From Kaistia sp. 32K (GTDB lineage Bacteria > Pseudomonadota > Alphaproteobacteria > Rhizobiales > Kaistiaceae), in the NCBI RefSeq assembly GCF_016629525.1, contig NZ_AP024269.1:2046001-2110000 (forward strand): a DNA stretch of 64,000 bases, written 5' to 3'. The notes beneath the pieces were generated by a model that did not search any database, had not been told where the DNA came from, and was given only the letters and a program-made list of their open reading frames with translations. Positions 43,181 to 52,040 of the stretch are shown here, in pieces; the stretch's first letter is position 1, and each line of letters begins with the position of its first letter. The position numbers and the translations under genes are program-made.

Positions 43181-43804
43181 ATGATGGAACTCGACGCCCT
43201 CTTCGACGAAATCCGCGCGTGCCGCATCTGCGTCGATCAGCCGATCCGCGCGCCGCTTCCACATGCGCCCCGTCCCGTCATTCGCGGCGCTGCCACGGCG
43301 CGTATCCTGATCGCGGGGCAGGCGCCCGGCACGCGCGTACATGCTTCCGGTAAGCCGTTCACTGACCCGTCCGGCGATCGACTGCGCGACTGGATGGGCG
43401 TCGACGAGGCGACCTTCTATGACGAGACGCGGATCGCGATCGTACCGATGGGGTTCTGCTTCCCCGGGCTCGACGCGAAGGGCGGCGACCTGCCGCCACG
43501 CCGGGAATGCGCGCCCGCCTGGCGCGATGCCGTGATGGCGGCGCTGCCGGCCGTCGAGCTGATCCTCGCCGTCGGCCTGTCCGCGATGCAGTGGCACCTC
43601 GGCAGCCGGGCGAAATCCGGAATGACGGCGACGGTCGCCGACTGGCGCGCGATCCTGGCGGATACGGCGGCCCCTAGCATCCTGCCGCTTCCCCATCCTT
43701 CCTGGCGCAACAGCGGCTGGATCAAGCGGAATCCCTGGTTCGAGGCGGACCTCCTTCCGGTCCTTCAGCGGCGCGTCGCGGAGCATTTGCGCAGCGCGGA
43801 TTGA
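43181..43804 (+). CDS. Uracil-DNA glycosylase family protein
   Basis: 207 aa base-excision repair-type protein (COG1573 group). RACRICVDQPI is the start of the fold, ILIAGQAPGTRVHASGKPFTDPSGDRL is the active-site loop in its usual place, AIVPMGFCFPG is the second pocket strand, and LPHPSWRNSGW is the DNA-intercalation loop. An iron-sulfur cluster of the family 4/5 type is not evident because only two N-terminal cysteines are close together. The frame continues far upstream; two adjacent ATG codons (43181, 43184) are the likely start. Confidence 0.82.
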   Translation: MMELDALFDEIRACRICVDQPIRAPLPHAPRPVIRGAATARILIAGQAPGTRVHASGKPFTDPSGDRLRDWMGVDEATFYDETRIAIVPMGFCFPGLDAKGGDLPPRRECAPAWRDAVMAALPAVELILAVGLSAMQWHLGSRAKSGMTATVADWRAILADTAAPSILPLPHPSWRNSGWIKRNPWFEADLLPVLQRRVAEHLRSAD

Positions 43805-43922
43805 CTTCGCTGGCCGATTTGCGCATTCATCTTGGGAATATTATTCTCAATTCGAAGTCGTCGGTAATGCTCATTGGAAAATGATGCTAACGCCGCGAGG
43901 TTCCAAGGCAGAGGGTTTCGGA

Positions 43923-44411
43923 ATGATTGACCGACTTGACCGAAAAATACTGCAAATCCTGCAGGAAGACGCCACCATCCCGGTCGCCGAGATCGGGCGG
44001 CGAGTCGGACTGTCGACGACGCCTTGCTGGCGACGGATCCAGAAGCTCGAGGAAGACGGGGTGATCACCCGGCGCGTCGCCGTGCTGGACCCGAAGAAGG
44101 TGAACGCCAAGGTCACGGTCTTCGTCTCGATCACCACCAGCCAGCACAATGAGGAATGGCTGAAGCGCTTTGCCGAGGTCATCCGCGATGTGCCCGAGGT
44201 GGTCGAGTTCTACCGGATGAGCGGGCAGGTGGACTATCTGCTGCGCGTCGTCGTGCCCGACATCGAGGCCTATGACCTGTTCTACAAGCGCCTGATCGCG
44301 CGGATCGACATCGCCGACGTGTCGTCCGCCTTCGCGATGGAGCAGATCAAATATGCGACGGCGCTGCCGCTGAACTACATTCCGCTCGAAAAGGACAAGG
44401 GCGTCGCGTAA
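43923..44411 (+). CDS. Lrp/AsnC-family transcriptional regulator
   Basis: 162 aa. The N-terminal HTH (MIDRLDRKILQILQEDATIP, then EIGRRVGLSTTPCWRRIQKLEEDGVI) and the C-terminal RAM domain (FVSITTSQHNEEWLKRFAEV, then YRMSGQVDYLLRVVVPDIEAYD) are both complete. Such proteins sense amino acids. The frame opens at 43881, but ATG 43923 with AGAGGG upstream gives the standard N-terminus. It converges on the adjacent amino-acid ABC operon, which makes that operon a plausible target. Confidence 0.9.
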   Translation: MIDRLDRKILQILQEDATIPVAEIGRRVGLSTTPCWRRIQKLEEDGVITRRVAVLDPKKVNAKVTVFVSITTSQHNEEWLKRFAEVIRDVPEVVEFYRMSGQVDYLLRVVVPDIEAYDLFYKRLIARIDIADVSSAFAMEQIKYATALPLNYIPLEKDKGVA

Positions 44412-44438
44412 GCGGCGTCAGGCCTGTTTCGCGAAAGG

Positions 44439-44464
44439 CCGTCCGGCGCGAAATTGCCGGACGG
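44439..44464. terminator. Stem-loop between convergent lrp-like and permease genes
   Basis: CCGTCCGGC (44439-44447) and GCCGGACGG (44456-44464) form a perfect 9-base stem with an 8-base loop, between two genes whose ends face each other. It is placed to stop transcripts from both sides. Confidence 0.55.
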
Positions 44465-44471
44465 AAAGGCC

Positions 44472-45158
44472 TCAGGCGGCGCGCAGGTGCCGCGTGAGGT
44501 AGTGCTCGATCTTGTCCCAGAGCCGGCGGACGGCCTCGACCACGATCAGATAGAGCACGGCGGCCCAGAGATAGACCTGGAAGTCGAACGTGCGCGAATA
44601 GGCGAGGCGGGTGACGCCCATCAGGTCGAACACGGTGACGATCGCCGCGACCGACGATCCCTTGATCATCAGGATCACCTCGTTGCCGAGCGGGCGAAGC
44701 GCGATCAGCAGGGCCTGCGGCACGATGATCTTGCGGAAGATCTGCCGTGAATTGAGGCCGAGCGACATCGCCGCTTCGCGCTGGCCGGCCGGCACGGCGC
44801 GGATGGCGCCGCGCAGGATCTCGGCCTGATAGGCGGCCGTGTTCAGCGTGAAGGTCAGCACGCAGCAGAAGAAGGCATCCCGGAACAGCCACCAGAGCCC
44901 GGCCGCTTCGAGCTGGACCCGGAACTGGCCGGCGCCGTAATAGACGAGGAAGGTCTGCGCCAGCAGGGGCGTTCCCCGGAAGAAGTACATGTAGCCGAAG
45001 GCGATCCCCCGGATCACCCGATACCGGCTCAACCGCGCCAGCGCGACCGGCCAGGAGAGCAGCGCACCGAGCGTGATCGAGATGACGACGAGCTGAAGCG
45101 TGACGACCAGGCCCTGCAGCATGCGCGGGCCATAGGTGGCGAGAGCGTCCCAGTTCAT
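44472..45158 (-). CDS. Amino-acid ABC transporter permease (HisM/OccM-like)
   Basis: 228 aa inner-membrane permease. FFRGTPLLAQTFLVYYGAGQF is the family opening, and VPAGQREAAMSLGLNSRQIF is the EAA loop that contacts the ATPase. The length and the YGAGQF region fit the OccM/HisM type for basic amino acids. The start codon overlaps the stop of the other permease (TAATG). The operon ends here, with no ATPase gene before the convergent Lrp gene. Confidence 0.9.
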   Translation of the reverse strand: MNWDALATYGPRMLQGLVVTLQLVVISITLGALLSWPVALARLSRYRVIRGIAFGYMYFFRGTPLLAQTFLVYYGAGQFRVQLEAAGLWWLFRDAFFCCVLTFTLNTAAYQAEILRGAIRAVPAGQREAAMSLGLNSRQIFRKIIVPQALLIALRPLGNEVILMIKGSSVAAIVTVFDLMGVTRLAYSRTFDFQVYLWAAVLYLIVVEAVRRLWDKIEHYLTRHLRAA

Positions 45159-45865
45159 TACGCCCTCCTCAGGCCGCGATTGGCCCAGCGCTCGACGGCG
45201 GCGATGCCGATCGACGAGATCATCGAGAGCGCGAGATAGATCAGGCAGGCGACGCCGAAGAACAGGAACGGCTCCTTGGTCACGCGGACGGCGATGCTCG
45301 TCTTGCGCAGGAGGTCGTCGAGCGCGATCACCGACACCAGCGACGTATCCTTGAGCAGGATCAGCCAGAGATTGGCGAGGCCGGGCAGCGCCAGGCGAAC
45401 CAGTTGCGGCACGATGACGAGCCGGAGCGTCGTCCAGGGCCGGAGGCCGAGCGCATAGGCGGCCTCATACTGGCCGCGCGTGATGTTGTTGAAGGCACCG
45501 AGGAAGACTTCCGACGCATAGGCGGAAAAGACGACGCCGAGCGCGATCATGCCGGCGACGAAGCCGTTCACCTCGACCGGCGTGTCGCTGAAGAGGCCGA
45601 CGATCTTCTGCAGCGCGATCTGGCCGCCGAAATAGACGATGAAGATCGTGAGCAGCTCGGGCAGGCCGCGGAAGATGGTGGTGTAGGCGTTGCCGAAGGC
45701 GCGCCACCAGCGATTGGGGCTGCGCTTGGCGAGCGCCATCAGAAGGCCGAGCGCCAGCCCGAAGGGCAGGGTGGCGAGGGCCAGCCGAATGGTAAGCCAG
45801 GTGCCCTGAAGCAGCTGGTTGCCCCAGCCGTCGGGCCCGAAGCTTAGCAAATTCAACAGGTCCAC
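45158..45865 (-). CDS. Amino-acid ABC transporter permease (HisQ/OccQ-like)
   Basis: 235 aa inner-membrane permease, partner of the following one. YTTIFRGLPELLTIFIVYFGG is the HisQ/OccQ hallmark, and ITRGQYEAAYALGLRPWTTL is the EAA loop. It starts at a GTG (45865) with GGGGGA about 9 bases upstream. It follows the binding protein gene after 72 bases that contain a strong stem-loop. Confidence 0.9.
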   Translation of the reverse strand: MDLLNLLSFGPDGWGNQLLQGTWLTIRLALATLPFGLALGLLMALAKRSPNRWWRAFGNAYTTIFRGLPELLTIFIVYFGGQIALQKIVGLFSDTPVEVNGFVAGMIALGVVFSAYASEVFLGAFNNITRGQYEAAYALGLRPWTTLRLVIVPQLVRLALPGLANLWLILLKDTSLVSVIALDDLLRKTSIAVRVTKEPFLFFGVACLIYLALSMISSIGIAAVERWANRGLRRA

Positions 45866-45901
45866 GCGGCCCGTCCCCCAGGGTCAGTCAATCGCAGGAA
45901 T

Positions 45902-45928
45902 GCGCCGGGCGGGTTCTACGCCCGGCGC
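45902..45928 (-). terminator. Stem-loop between binding-protein and permease genes
   Basis: GCGCCGGGCG (45902-45911) and CGCCCGGCGC (45919-45928) pair perfectly around a 7-base loop just after the binding-protein stop. Such hairpins commonly protect the binding-protein mRNA and lower expression of the permeases in ABC operons. Confidence 0.6.
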
Positions 45929-45937
45929 CGTCCGCGC

Positions 45938-46702
45938 TCAATCCTTCCAGATCGAGAAGGGGAAGTACTTGGCGTTGATCTTGTCGTAGGTGCCGTCCGC
46001 CTTGATGGCGACGATGGCTGCCGAGATCTGGTCGCGCAGGTCGGAATCGGCCTGACGCACGCCGGCGCCGACGCCATCGGTCGGCAGGTCGGTGCCGACG
46101 AACTCGAAGTTGGCGCCGTCCGCGGTCTTCAGCCAGTCGAGGCCGGGCAGCTTGTCGACGAACAGCATGTCGATGCGGCCCGAGACGAGATCGAGGTTCA
46201 CTTCGTCCTGGGTCGGATAGAGCTTGACGTCCGAACCCTTGTACTTCTCCTCGAGTTCGGTCGCCTGGACCGTCGAGGACTGCGCGCCGATGGTCTTGCC
46301 CTTCAGGCTCTCGGGCGAGGTGTCCTTGATGGCCGCGCTCTTCGGCGCGATGAAGGAGGAGGGCGACTGGTAGTAGGGACGCGAGAAGTCGATGACCTTC
46401 TTGCGCTCGTCGGTGATCGACATCGACGAGAAGATGGCGTCGAACTTGCCGGCCTGCAGCGCGGGAATCAGGCCGTCCCAATCCTGCACGGCGAACGTGC
46501 ATTCGGCCTTGAGCTGATTGCAGACGGCCTTGGCGATCTCGACGTCAAAGCCGCCGATCTGGTTGTCGGCGCCGACATAGTTGAACGGCGGGAACGCGCC
46601 TTCGACGGCGATCCGGATGTTCTTCCATTCCTTCGCCTGGACGGCGCCGGTGACGGCCATCAAGGCCAGCGCCGCGATGGCGGCCTGCTTCACGATACGC
46701 AT
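45938..46702 (-). CDS. Amino-acid ABC transporter substrate-binding protein (HisJ/OccT-like)
   Basis: 254 aa periplasmic protein with a signal peptide (MRIVKQAAIAALALMAVTGAVQA). GAFPPFNYVGADNQIGGFDVEI and SSMSITDERKKVIDFSRPYYQSP (read as separate motifs SSMSITDERKKVIDFS and RPYYQSP) are the marks of the lysine/arginine/ornithine/histidine/octopine-binding group. Two ATGs lie 6 bases apart; the second (46702) is preferred because AGGGG is then about 7 bases upstream. First gene of the operon with two permeases; regulation by the convergent Lrp-type gene is possible. Confidence 0.9.
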   Translation of the reverse strand: MRIVKQAAIAALALMAVTGAVQAKEWKNIRIAVEGAFPPFNYVGADNQIGGFDVEIAKAVCNQLKAECTFAVQDWDGLIPALQAGKFDAIFSSMSITDERKKVIDFSRPYYQSPSSFIAPKSAAIKDTSPESLKGKTIGAQSSTVQATELEEKYKGSDVKLYPTQDEVNLDLVSGRIDMLFVDKLPGLDWLKTADGANFEFVGTDLPTDGVGAGVRQADSDLRDQISAAIVAIKADGTYDKINAKYFPFSIWKD

Positions 46703-46831
46703 GTGCATTCCCCTGAGGTACACTCTTCTAGTGCGTCTGGTTGCGCCTGCCACGGACAAGCGTTCCAGCCTTGCCGCATATTCCCATTTTTTGGAGGGAC
46801 GCTGCAACTGCTCGTCGTTGCTGCAGCGCGC

Positions 46832-47446
46832 TCAGCCCAGCCGGGCAGGATCGAGCCATCCGGCGGCGGCCGCGAGCTCGTCGGGCGTGTTGGCGTTCAG
46901 AAACGGATCCGGACCGCGCTCGGGCTGCGGGAAATGGACGACGGTGAAGCCGCTGGCGGCGATGAACGCCCGCACGCCGTGGCTCTTTGCCGTCAGGCGC
47001 CATTCGGCGAGCGCGTCGGCTAGTGCGACGGGCCAAAGCCCGACAACGGGGTGGTCGCGATCGCCGGAAGCGGCAATGACGATTCGGGATTGGCCGTCGC
47101 GGCCGGCGTCGAGCTTCGCCACAAGATCGGTCGGAGCGAAGGGCGTGTCGACCGGGACGGTTGCAATGAAATCCGGGTTCCCGGGCAATGACTGGGCCCA
47201 TCGCATCCCTGCCAGGATGCCGCCAAGGGGCCCCGTATCCGGCTCGTCATCGGCGAGGATGGGCAATCCGTAGCCGGCAAAGCGGGAGGGATCGCCGTTG
47301 GCATTGATCGCGAGGGGAGAGACCTGGGGAGCGAACCTTTCGATCACCCGCTCGATCAGGCGGATGCCGCCGAGCTCTACCAGCGCCTTGTCCCGTCCCA
47401 TCCGGACCGAGTTGCCTCCTGCGAGGATCACGCCTGCGACTGTCAT
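46832..47446 (-). CDS. mobA: Molybdenum cofactor guanylyltransferase
   Basis: 204 aa nucleotidyltransferase that links GMP to molybdopterin to make the MGD cofactor of DMSO-reductase-type enzymes. VILAGGNSVRMGRDKALVELGG is the GTP-binding signature (LAGGxSxRMGxDK), DDEPDTGPLGGILAGM the second loop, and TVPVDTPFAP the Mg-binding aspartate region. The start overlaps the stop of benE by 4 bases. Confidence 0.92.
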   Translation of the reverse strand: MTVAGVILAGGNSVRMGRDKALVELGGIRLIERVIERFAPQVSPLAINANGDPSRFAGYGLPILADDEPDTGPLGGILAGMRWAQSLPGNPDFIATVPVDTPFAPTDLVAKLDAGRDGQSRIVIAASGDRDHPVVGLWPVALADALAEWRLTAKSHGVRAFIAASGFTVVHFPQPERGPDPFLNANTPDELAAAAGWLDPARLG

Positions 47447-48681
47447 CGGCTCCGGTTTCTGTTGAGGAGCATGAAGGCTCCGCCTGCGATCAGGCCCCAG
47501 AATGCCGCACCGATGCCATAGAAGGAAAGCCCCGAGGCGGCCGTGACGAAGGTCACCATTGCCGCATCCCGGTGCGCCGGAATCGAGATGGCGCCCGCCA
47601 GCGCGCCGGCGAAGGCGCCGAGCAGCGCGAGGCCGGTCGCAGCCTGGATCAGCACCGGCGGCGCCACCGTCACAAGCGCCGCGGCGAGCGTCGCGCCGAG
47701 GCCGAGCAGCAGATAGAAGGCGCCGGCCGAGACCGAGGCGATCCAGCGTCGCGACGGTTCGGGATGGGCGTCAGGGCCGGCGCACATCGCCGCCGTCAGG
47801 GCGGCGAAATTGAGCGTGTGGCCGCCGAACGGCGCCACGAGCATGCTGGCGACGCCCGTCCCGAAGAAGACCGGGCCGACCGGCGGCTCGTAGCCATTGG
47901 CCTTCATCACCGCGATTCCGGGCAGGTTCTGCGAGGCCATCGTGACGATGAAGAGCGGGATCGCCAGCGAAACCAGCCCCTGCAGGGTGAATACCGGCCA
48001 GACGAAGGCGATGTCGGGGGTGATGTGGTCGATTGACCAGCCGCCCGTGGGCGCCGTCCAGACGATCAGCGCCACGGCCGTGGCGACCGCCGCCGGCACG
48101 GCCCAGATTTTCCGGATGCGGCCGACGAGCGCCCAGACCACCACGACGGGAATGGCCAGCGCCGGCTCGAGCCCGACGGCTCGCGCCGGCGCGAGACAGA
48201 GGCCGAGCAGGATGCCGGCCAGCATGGCGCTGGCGAGGACGGCGGGGATCGACGAGACGAGGCGGCCGAACGGCTTGATCAAGCCGGCGGCGACGATGAG
48301 CAGGCCAGCGAGGATGAAGGCGCCGACGGCGGCCGGGAATCCGCCCTCGATGATGCCGGTCGCGGCGAAGAGGACCGAACCGGGCGTCGACCAGGCGATG
48401 CTGACCGGGATCCGGTAGCGCCAGCTGAGGAATATCGAGAGCAGCCCCTGCGCGACGCAGATCGCCAGCAGGCCGGATGCCGCCTGCGCCTGCGTGGCGC
48501 CGACGGCGACAAGTCCCTGCAGGACCACCGTGAAGACGCCGGCGAAGCCGACGAAGGCAGCCATGATGCCGGCCACGATCGGCTGCGTCAGGCCTACGGA
48601 CGGGCTGGTCCCGGTCGTCTCGGCAGGGGAGCGTTCAGGCGCGTTGAAAGGAGAGGCGGGCGCCTCGGCGCGGATATCCAT
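47443..48681 (-). CDS. BenE-family transporter (benzoate/proton symporter type)
   Basis: 412 aa with about 12 hydrophobic segments. SIAWSTPGSVLFAATG is the BenE hallmark, and NLPGIAVMKANGYEPPVGPVFFGTG with APFGGHTLNFAALTAAMCAG the second conserved block. The name comes from Acinetobacter BenE, proposed to take up benzoate; many members are of unknown substrate, and no benzoate catabolic gene is nearby. It is divergent from a GntR regulator over a palindrome and overlaps mobA by 4 bases. Confidence 0.87.
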   Translation of the reverse strand: MDIRAEAPASPFNAPERSPAETTGTSPSVGLTQPIVAGIMAAFVGFAGVFTVVLQGLVAVGATQAQAASGLLAICVAQGLLSIFLSWRYRIPVSIAWSTPGSVLFAATGIIEGGFPAAVGAFILAGLLIVAAGLIKPFGRLVSSIPAVLASAMLAGILLGLCLAPARAVGLEPALAIPVVVVWALVGRIRKIWAVPAAVATAVALIVWTAPTGGWSIDHITPDIAFVWPVFTLQGLVSLAIPLFIVTMASQNLPGIAVMKANGYEPPVGPVFFGTGVASMLVAPFGGHTLNFAALTAAMCAGPDAHPEPSRRWIASVSAGAFYLLLGLGATLAAALVTVAPPVLIQAATGLALLGAFAGALAGAISIPAHRDAAMVTFVTAASGLSFYGIGAAFWGLIAGGAFMLLNRNRSR

Positions 48682-48720
48682 CGGGATCGCCTTGATTGCA
48701 TTCGAGGGAGGAATTGTTAA

Positions 48721-48732
48721 ATTGGATCCAAT
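48721..48732. promoter_or_regulatory. Palindromic operator candidate for the GntR regulator
   Basis: ATTGGATCCAAT is a perfect 12-base palindrome located 40 bases upstream of the benE-type gene and 54 bases upstream of the GntR gene. Short palindromes of the TTGnnnnCAA kind are common operators of the FCD subgroup of GntR regulators, so this is the probable site for control of both divergent genes. Confidence 0.6.
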
Positions 48733-48785
48733 CGACAGGCAAGGGCAGAACGCACCCTGCCGGCATCTGGGGAGAGCAGACGGGC

Positions 48786-49481
48786 ATGACGGGAGCGTTG
48801 TTGGAGCTGGTCCAGTCCGCCGCGCCGCGCTATCGCACGGCGACGGAATATGTCGAGGCGACGTTGCGCGAGGCGATCCTGTCCGGGACGATCGCGCCCG
48901 GCACGCCGCTTCGTCAGGAGGAACTGGCCGCGACCTTCAAGGTCAGCCGCATGCCGATCCGCGAGGCGTTGCGCCAGCTGGAAGCCCAGGCGCTCGTCGA
49001 TTTCGAGCCGCATCGCGGCGCGGTCGTCGTCCAGATCACGCTTCTGGACGCCATGGACAACTATGCCATCCGCGCGGCGCTGGAGCCGCAGGCCCTCCGG
49101 CTCTCGATCCCGCATCTGACCGAGGAGGATTTCGATCTCGCCGAGGACTTACTGGTGGAGATCGACCAGGAGACCGATCCGGGCCGCATGGGCGAATTGA
49201 ACCGGCGTTTTCACATGACGCTCTATTCGCAGGCCGGGCTGCCGCGCCTGATCGCGCTGACGGAGCAACATCTCGCAACCGCCGATCGTTACCTGCGCTT
49301 CCACCTGGCGGCCGTCGGCGACATGGGTCAGGACGAGCATCGCGAGATGCTCGCCGCCTGCCGCGCCCGCGACGAGGCGAGGGCGATCGACACCCTGGCC
49401 CGCCATCACGGCCGTGCGAGCGATTCAATGGAGGCGTTCTTCAGGTCGCGGGGTGGCGGCAAGGCCGAGGGCAGACCCTAG
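48786..49481 (+). CDS. GntR-family regulator, FCD subgroup
   Basis: 231 aa. The N-terminal wHTH reads LREAILSGTIAPGTPLRQEELA followed (as a separate motif) by FKVSRMPIREALRQLEAQALV, the standard GntR recognition helix. The C-terminal all-helical FCD domain has RAALEPQALRL, NRRFHMTLYSQAG and GQDEHREMLAACRARD, which supply the Asp/His metal and ligand site. It lies divergent from the BenE-type transporter and most likely represses it until its ligand arrives. The frame opens at a TTG (48696); ATG 48786 with GGGGAGAG upstream gives the normal length. It overlaps the next, convergent gene by 4 bases. Confidence 0.9.
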   Translation: MTGALLELVQSAAPRYRTATEYVEATLREAILSGTIAPGTPLRQEELAATFKVSRMPIREALRQLEAQALVDFEPHRGAVVVQITLLDAMDNYAIRAALEPQALRLSIPHLTEEDFDLAEDLLVEIDQETDPGRMGELNRRFHMTLYSQAGLPRLIALTEQHLATADRYLRFHLAAVGDMGQDEHREMLAACRARDEARAIDTLARHHGRASDSMEAFFRSRGGGKAEGRP

Positions 49482-50710
49482 GGCTGCCTCGCGGCGTCGC
49501 CCGCAGTCCATCCAAGCGCGTCCAGATTGCGGCGCGCCGCCTGCTGCACGGCGGGGAGGTGCGCCTGAACCTGGCTCGTCAATGCGCCAAGCGAGGCGCG
49601 GAACCGTCGGATCAGCGCCAGCAGGACTTCAGGCTCTCCCGCCGCCTCGGGCGTGACGAGCAGCCAGGACGGCAGGTCGAAATGATCGAACAGACCTTCG
49701 AACTTGTCCTGGTAGGTCAGAGCGACCGCCGGCCTGCCCATCCCGAGCGTCGCGATCGCCAGATGCATACGCCCGGTGACGGTGCCGTCGAGATGCGAGA
49801 CGATCGCCTTGATTTCATCCGGGCCGACATCCTCCCCGACGAACAGCACGTTCTCGCGCAGGGTTTGATCGAGACCGGCGGCAAAGGCCCGTAGCGCGAC
49901 CTTGTCGCTGTCCTCCCGATTGTCATGCGGGATGACGACGAAAGCGGTGCCGTCCTCGGCCGCGAGCTTCCTGAGCACGGTCTCGAACGAACGACCCAGT
50001 CGCGGGAAATCCTCCCGTTTCTTGAAGAGCTGGGGATGGAAGTTGATGCCGAGCACGTGCCGTCCCTGCTGGCGCTTCCCATCGGTCCATGCCCGGACCG
50101 CTTCCGACGCCTGCCCTGGCTTCTCCTTCAACAGGAACGCGCAATCGGCAACCAGCGTGCCTTTTCGGCCAGAGAACGCCTCGAAGCGCTGCAAGGACGA
50201 TTGATCCCGCACCTGGATGACGACGTCCGGATGCAGTTTCGCCCATGCGGGCCGCAGGTCCTCTGCTGGCGCGCTGTTGAAGCTGAAGCCGAGAATGGCG
50301 GTCGGGATCCTCCTGGAAGCGGCGAGATCAGCGATCCGCAACATGCGCTTCGCCATTTCCGATCCATAGCCGCCATCCAGGACGTCGGCGCCGAGCACGA
50401 GCAGCGCTTTCGCGTGTTTCTTTCGAATCTGGCGGTCGACCTGAGGCCAGAACGCCTGTTCGCTGTCCCAGGCGACGCGAACCGTTCTCAGGCCGAGGCG
50501 GTGGGCGGCCTGATCGGCGGCATCGGTGGAAGTGAGGACGGTGACCTCCAGCCCGGCCTGGGTGCGGCACACTTCCGTCACGGCCGCGATCATTGCCGCG
50601 TCGCCGATCGATCCCGTAAGGTTCCAGGGATCGGACGGAATCAGGAAGAGCGTCGGAGGCCGGCTGGCGATCCAGTCCGACAGCCAGGCGCGCACTCTTC
50701 TGCGGGGCAT
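49478..50710 (-). CDS. Polysaccharide pyruvyl transferase family protein, copy 4
   Basis: 410 aa PF04230-type protein, distant from the three in the main cluster. NLTGSIGDAAMIAAVTEV, ALLVLGADVLDGGYGSEM, RIPTAILGFSFNS, VADCAFLLKE and TVTGRMHLAIATLGMGRPAVAL (with R-x-H) follow the family order. Cytoplasmic. It forms a divergent pair with the GT4 at 50793 and may serve a second surface glycan or the same one. Its 3' end overlaps that of the GntR gene by 4 bases. Confidence 0.8.
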   Translation of the reverse strand: MPRRRVRAWLSDWIASRPPTLFLIPSDPWNLTGSIGDAAMIAAVTEVCRTQAGLEVTVLTSTDAADQAAHRLGLRTVRVAWDSEQAFWPQVDRQIRKKHAKALLVLGADVLDGGYGSEMAKRMLRIADLAASRRIPTAILGFSFNSAPAEDLRPAWAKLHPDVVIQVRDQSSLQRFEAFSGRKGTLVADCAFLLKEKPGQASEAVRAWTDGKRQQGRHVLGINFHPQLFKKREDFPRLGRSFETVLRKLAAEDGTAFVVIPHDNREDSDKVALRAFAAGLDQTLRENVLFVGEDVGPDEIKAIVSHLDGTVTGRMHLAIATLGMGRPAVALTYQDKFEGLFDHFDLPSWLLVTPEAAGEPEVLLALIRRFRASLGALTSQVQAHLPAVQQAARRNLDALGWTAGDAARQP

Positions 50711-50792
50711 TCGTAGGTCTCACCGTGCTGATCACAGGAATTCCAAACTAGAGAGTCAGAAGTTTGGAGTCGTTGCAAGAGGGATACCGGGA

Positions 50793-52040
50793 TTGGCAAA
50801 TCCTCTCGTCATCATGATCTGTGCACCGTGGCCGCGATCTGGCAGTTCCAGTATATTTCTCGCACAATCAAGAGCATATATTGATGCTGGATATGACGTT
50901 ATAGTTGTATTTGTCCCTCACAATGCTGACCTGCGGACGGACCGTAACTCGGTTTGGGGCAGGATCCGGGATGACTTCTCGGAGATTCCCGGTCGCGACA
51001 TCTATCTGAACCAATCCCATCGCCGGATCCGGCGCGGATCCTCGATGGCTTATTGGGACTGGATCCTGGCGGGACGAGACACGGTGATGGCCATCGAGTC
51101 GCGCTATGCGGGGCGGTCGCGGATCGATGCCGGCTTGCTCGCGCGCATCCGGGCCCGTGGCGTGGCGCTCGTGCATGTGAACCACGCCTTCAACATGGGA
51201 GCGGCGCAAAGGATCGCGAAAGCGGCGGAATCGGCGGGGTTTCCGCGACCGAAGATCCTTCTGGAGACGCACGATATCCAGGCCCACCGCTATGGGCACG
51301 GTCGTCTGCCCAACCCGATCACCCGACAGGTCGACGACCTCGACAGGCTCTATCGTGACGAGGCGAAGATCGGCGCCGAGGCCGATGCGCTAGTTCATAT
51401 CAGCGAGGACGACGTCGAACATTTCCGCAAATTGCTGCCGGACCGGCGCCATTTCCTCAATAGGCCCACCTCCCGCAACCATCTCAAGGCGACCCGGCCG
51501 AATGGCGCGGCGACGATCGATTTCCTGTTCGTCGGCAATGCCCACGCTGGAAACATCAAAAGTATTCAATGGTTTACGAGCGAGGTCCTGCCGCGGCTGT
51601 CGGGGCAGGGGCTCCGGATCCGCATCGTCGGCAGCATTGCCACCTGGTTCCGCCAGCACCAGCCTTCCGTCTTCGAGGCCCACAGGGAGATCTGGCTGGA
51701 AGAGCAGCCGGATCTCGCCGAAATCTATGCATCCTCCCGCGCGGTCATCGTGCCGACGACCGCCGGCACCGGCGCTTCCATCAAGCTGGTCGAGGCGCTG
51801 GCGATGGGGAAACATGTCGTGGCGACGCCGATGGCCGTGTCGGCCTTCGCCCGCGTCCCCGGCATAGAGGGGGCCGTCCGGATCGCGGAAGGAGCGGACG
51901 AATTCGCTCGCGAGATGAAGGCGCTAGCCAGCCTTCCTGACGTTCCGAACGAGCGGGGTCTCGCGCTCTATGCCTCGCATTTCTCGAATGAATGCTACCA
52001 GCGGACGTTGGCCGGCATCTTGCGCGAAGTCCTGGGCTGA
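50793..52040 (+). CDS. Glycosyltransferase family 4-like protein
   Basis: About 415 aa. The donor half is the clearer part: FLFVGNAHAGNIKSIQWF, LRIRIVGSIATWF and VPTTAGTGASIKLVEALAMGKHVVATP, the usual GT4 donor-site end (GxGxxxKxxEA). The N-terminal half has ICAPWPRSGSSSIFLAQSRAYIDAG. The start is probably the TTG at 50793 with AGAGGG about 9 bases upstream; ATG 50814 has no ribosome site. The first 50-60 codons are much richer in A+T than the rest of the gene. Divergent from the pyruvyl transferase-family gene. Confidence 0.78.
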   Translation: MANPLVIMICAPWPRSGSSSIFLAQSRAYIDAGYDVIVVFVPHNADLRTDRNSVWGRIRDDFSEIPGRDIYLNQSHRRIRRGSSMAYWDWILAGRDTVMAIESRYAGRSRIDAGLLARIRARGVALVHVNHAFNMGAAQRIAKAAESAGFPRPKILLETHDIQAHRYGHGRLPNPITRQVDDLDRLYRDEAKIGAEADALVHISEDDVEHFRKLLPDRRHFLNRPTSRNHLKATRPNGAATIDFLFVGNAHAGNIKSIQWFTSEVLPRLSGQGLRIRIVGSIATWFRQHQPSVFEAHREIWLEEQPDLAEIYASSRAVIVPTTAGTGASIKLVEALAMGKHVVATPMAVSAFARVPGIEGAVRIAEGADEFAREMKALASLPDVPNERGLALYASHFSNECYQRTLAGILREVLG

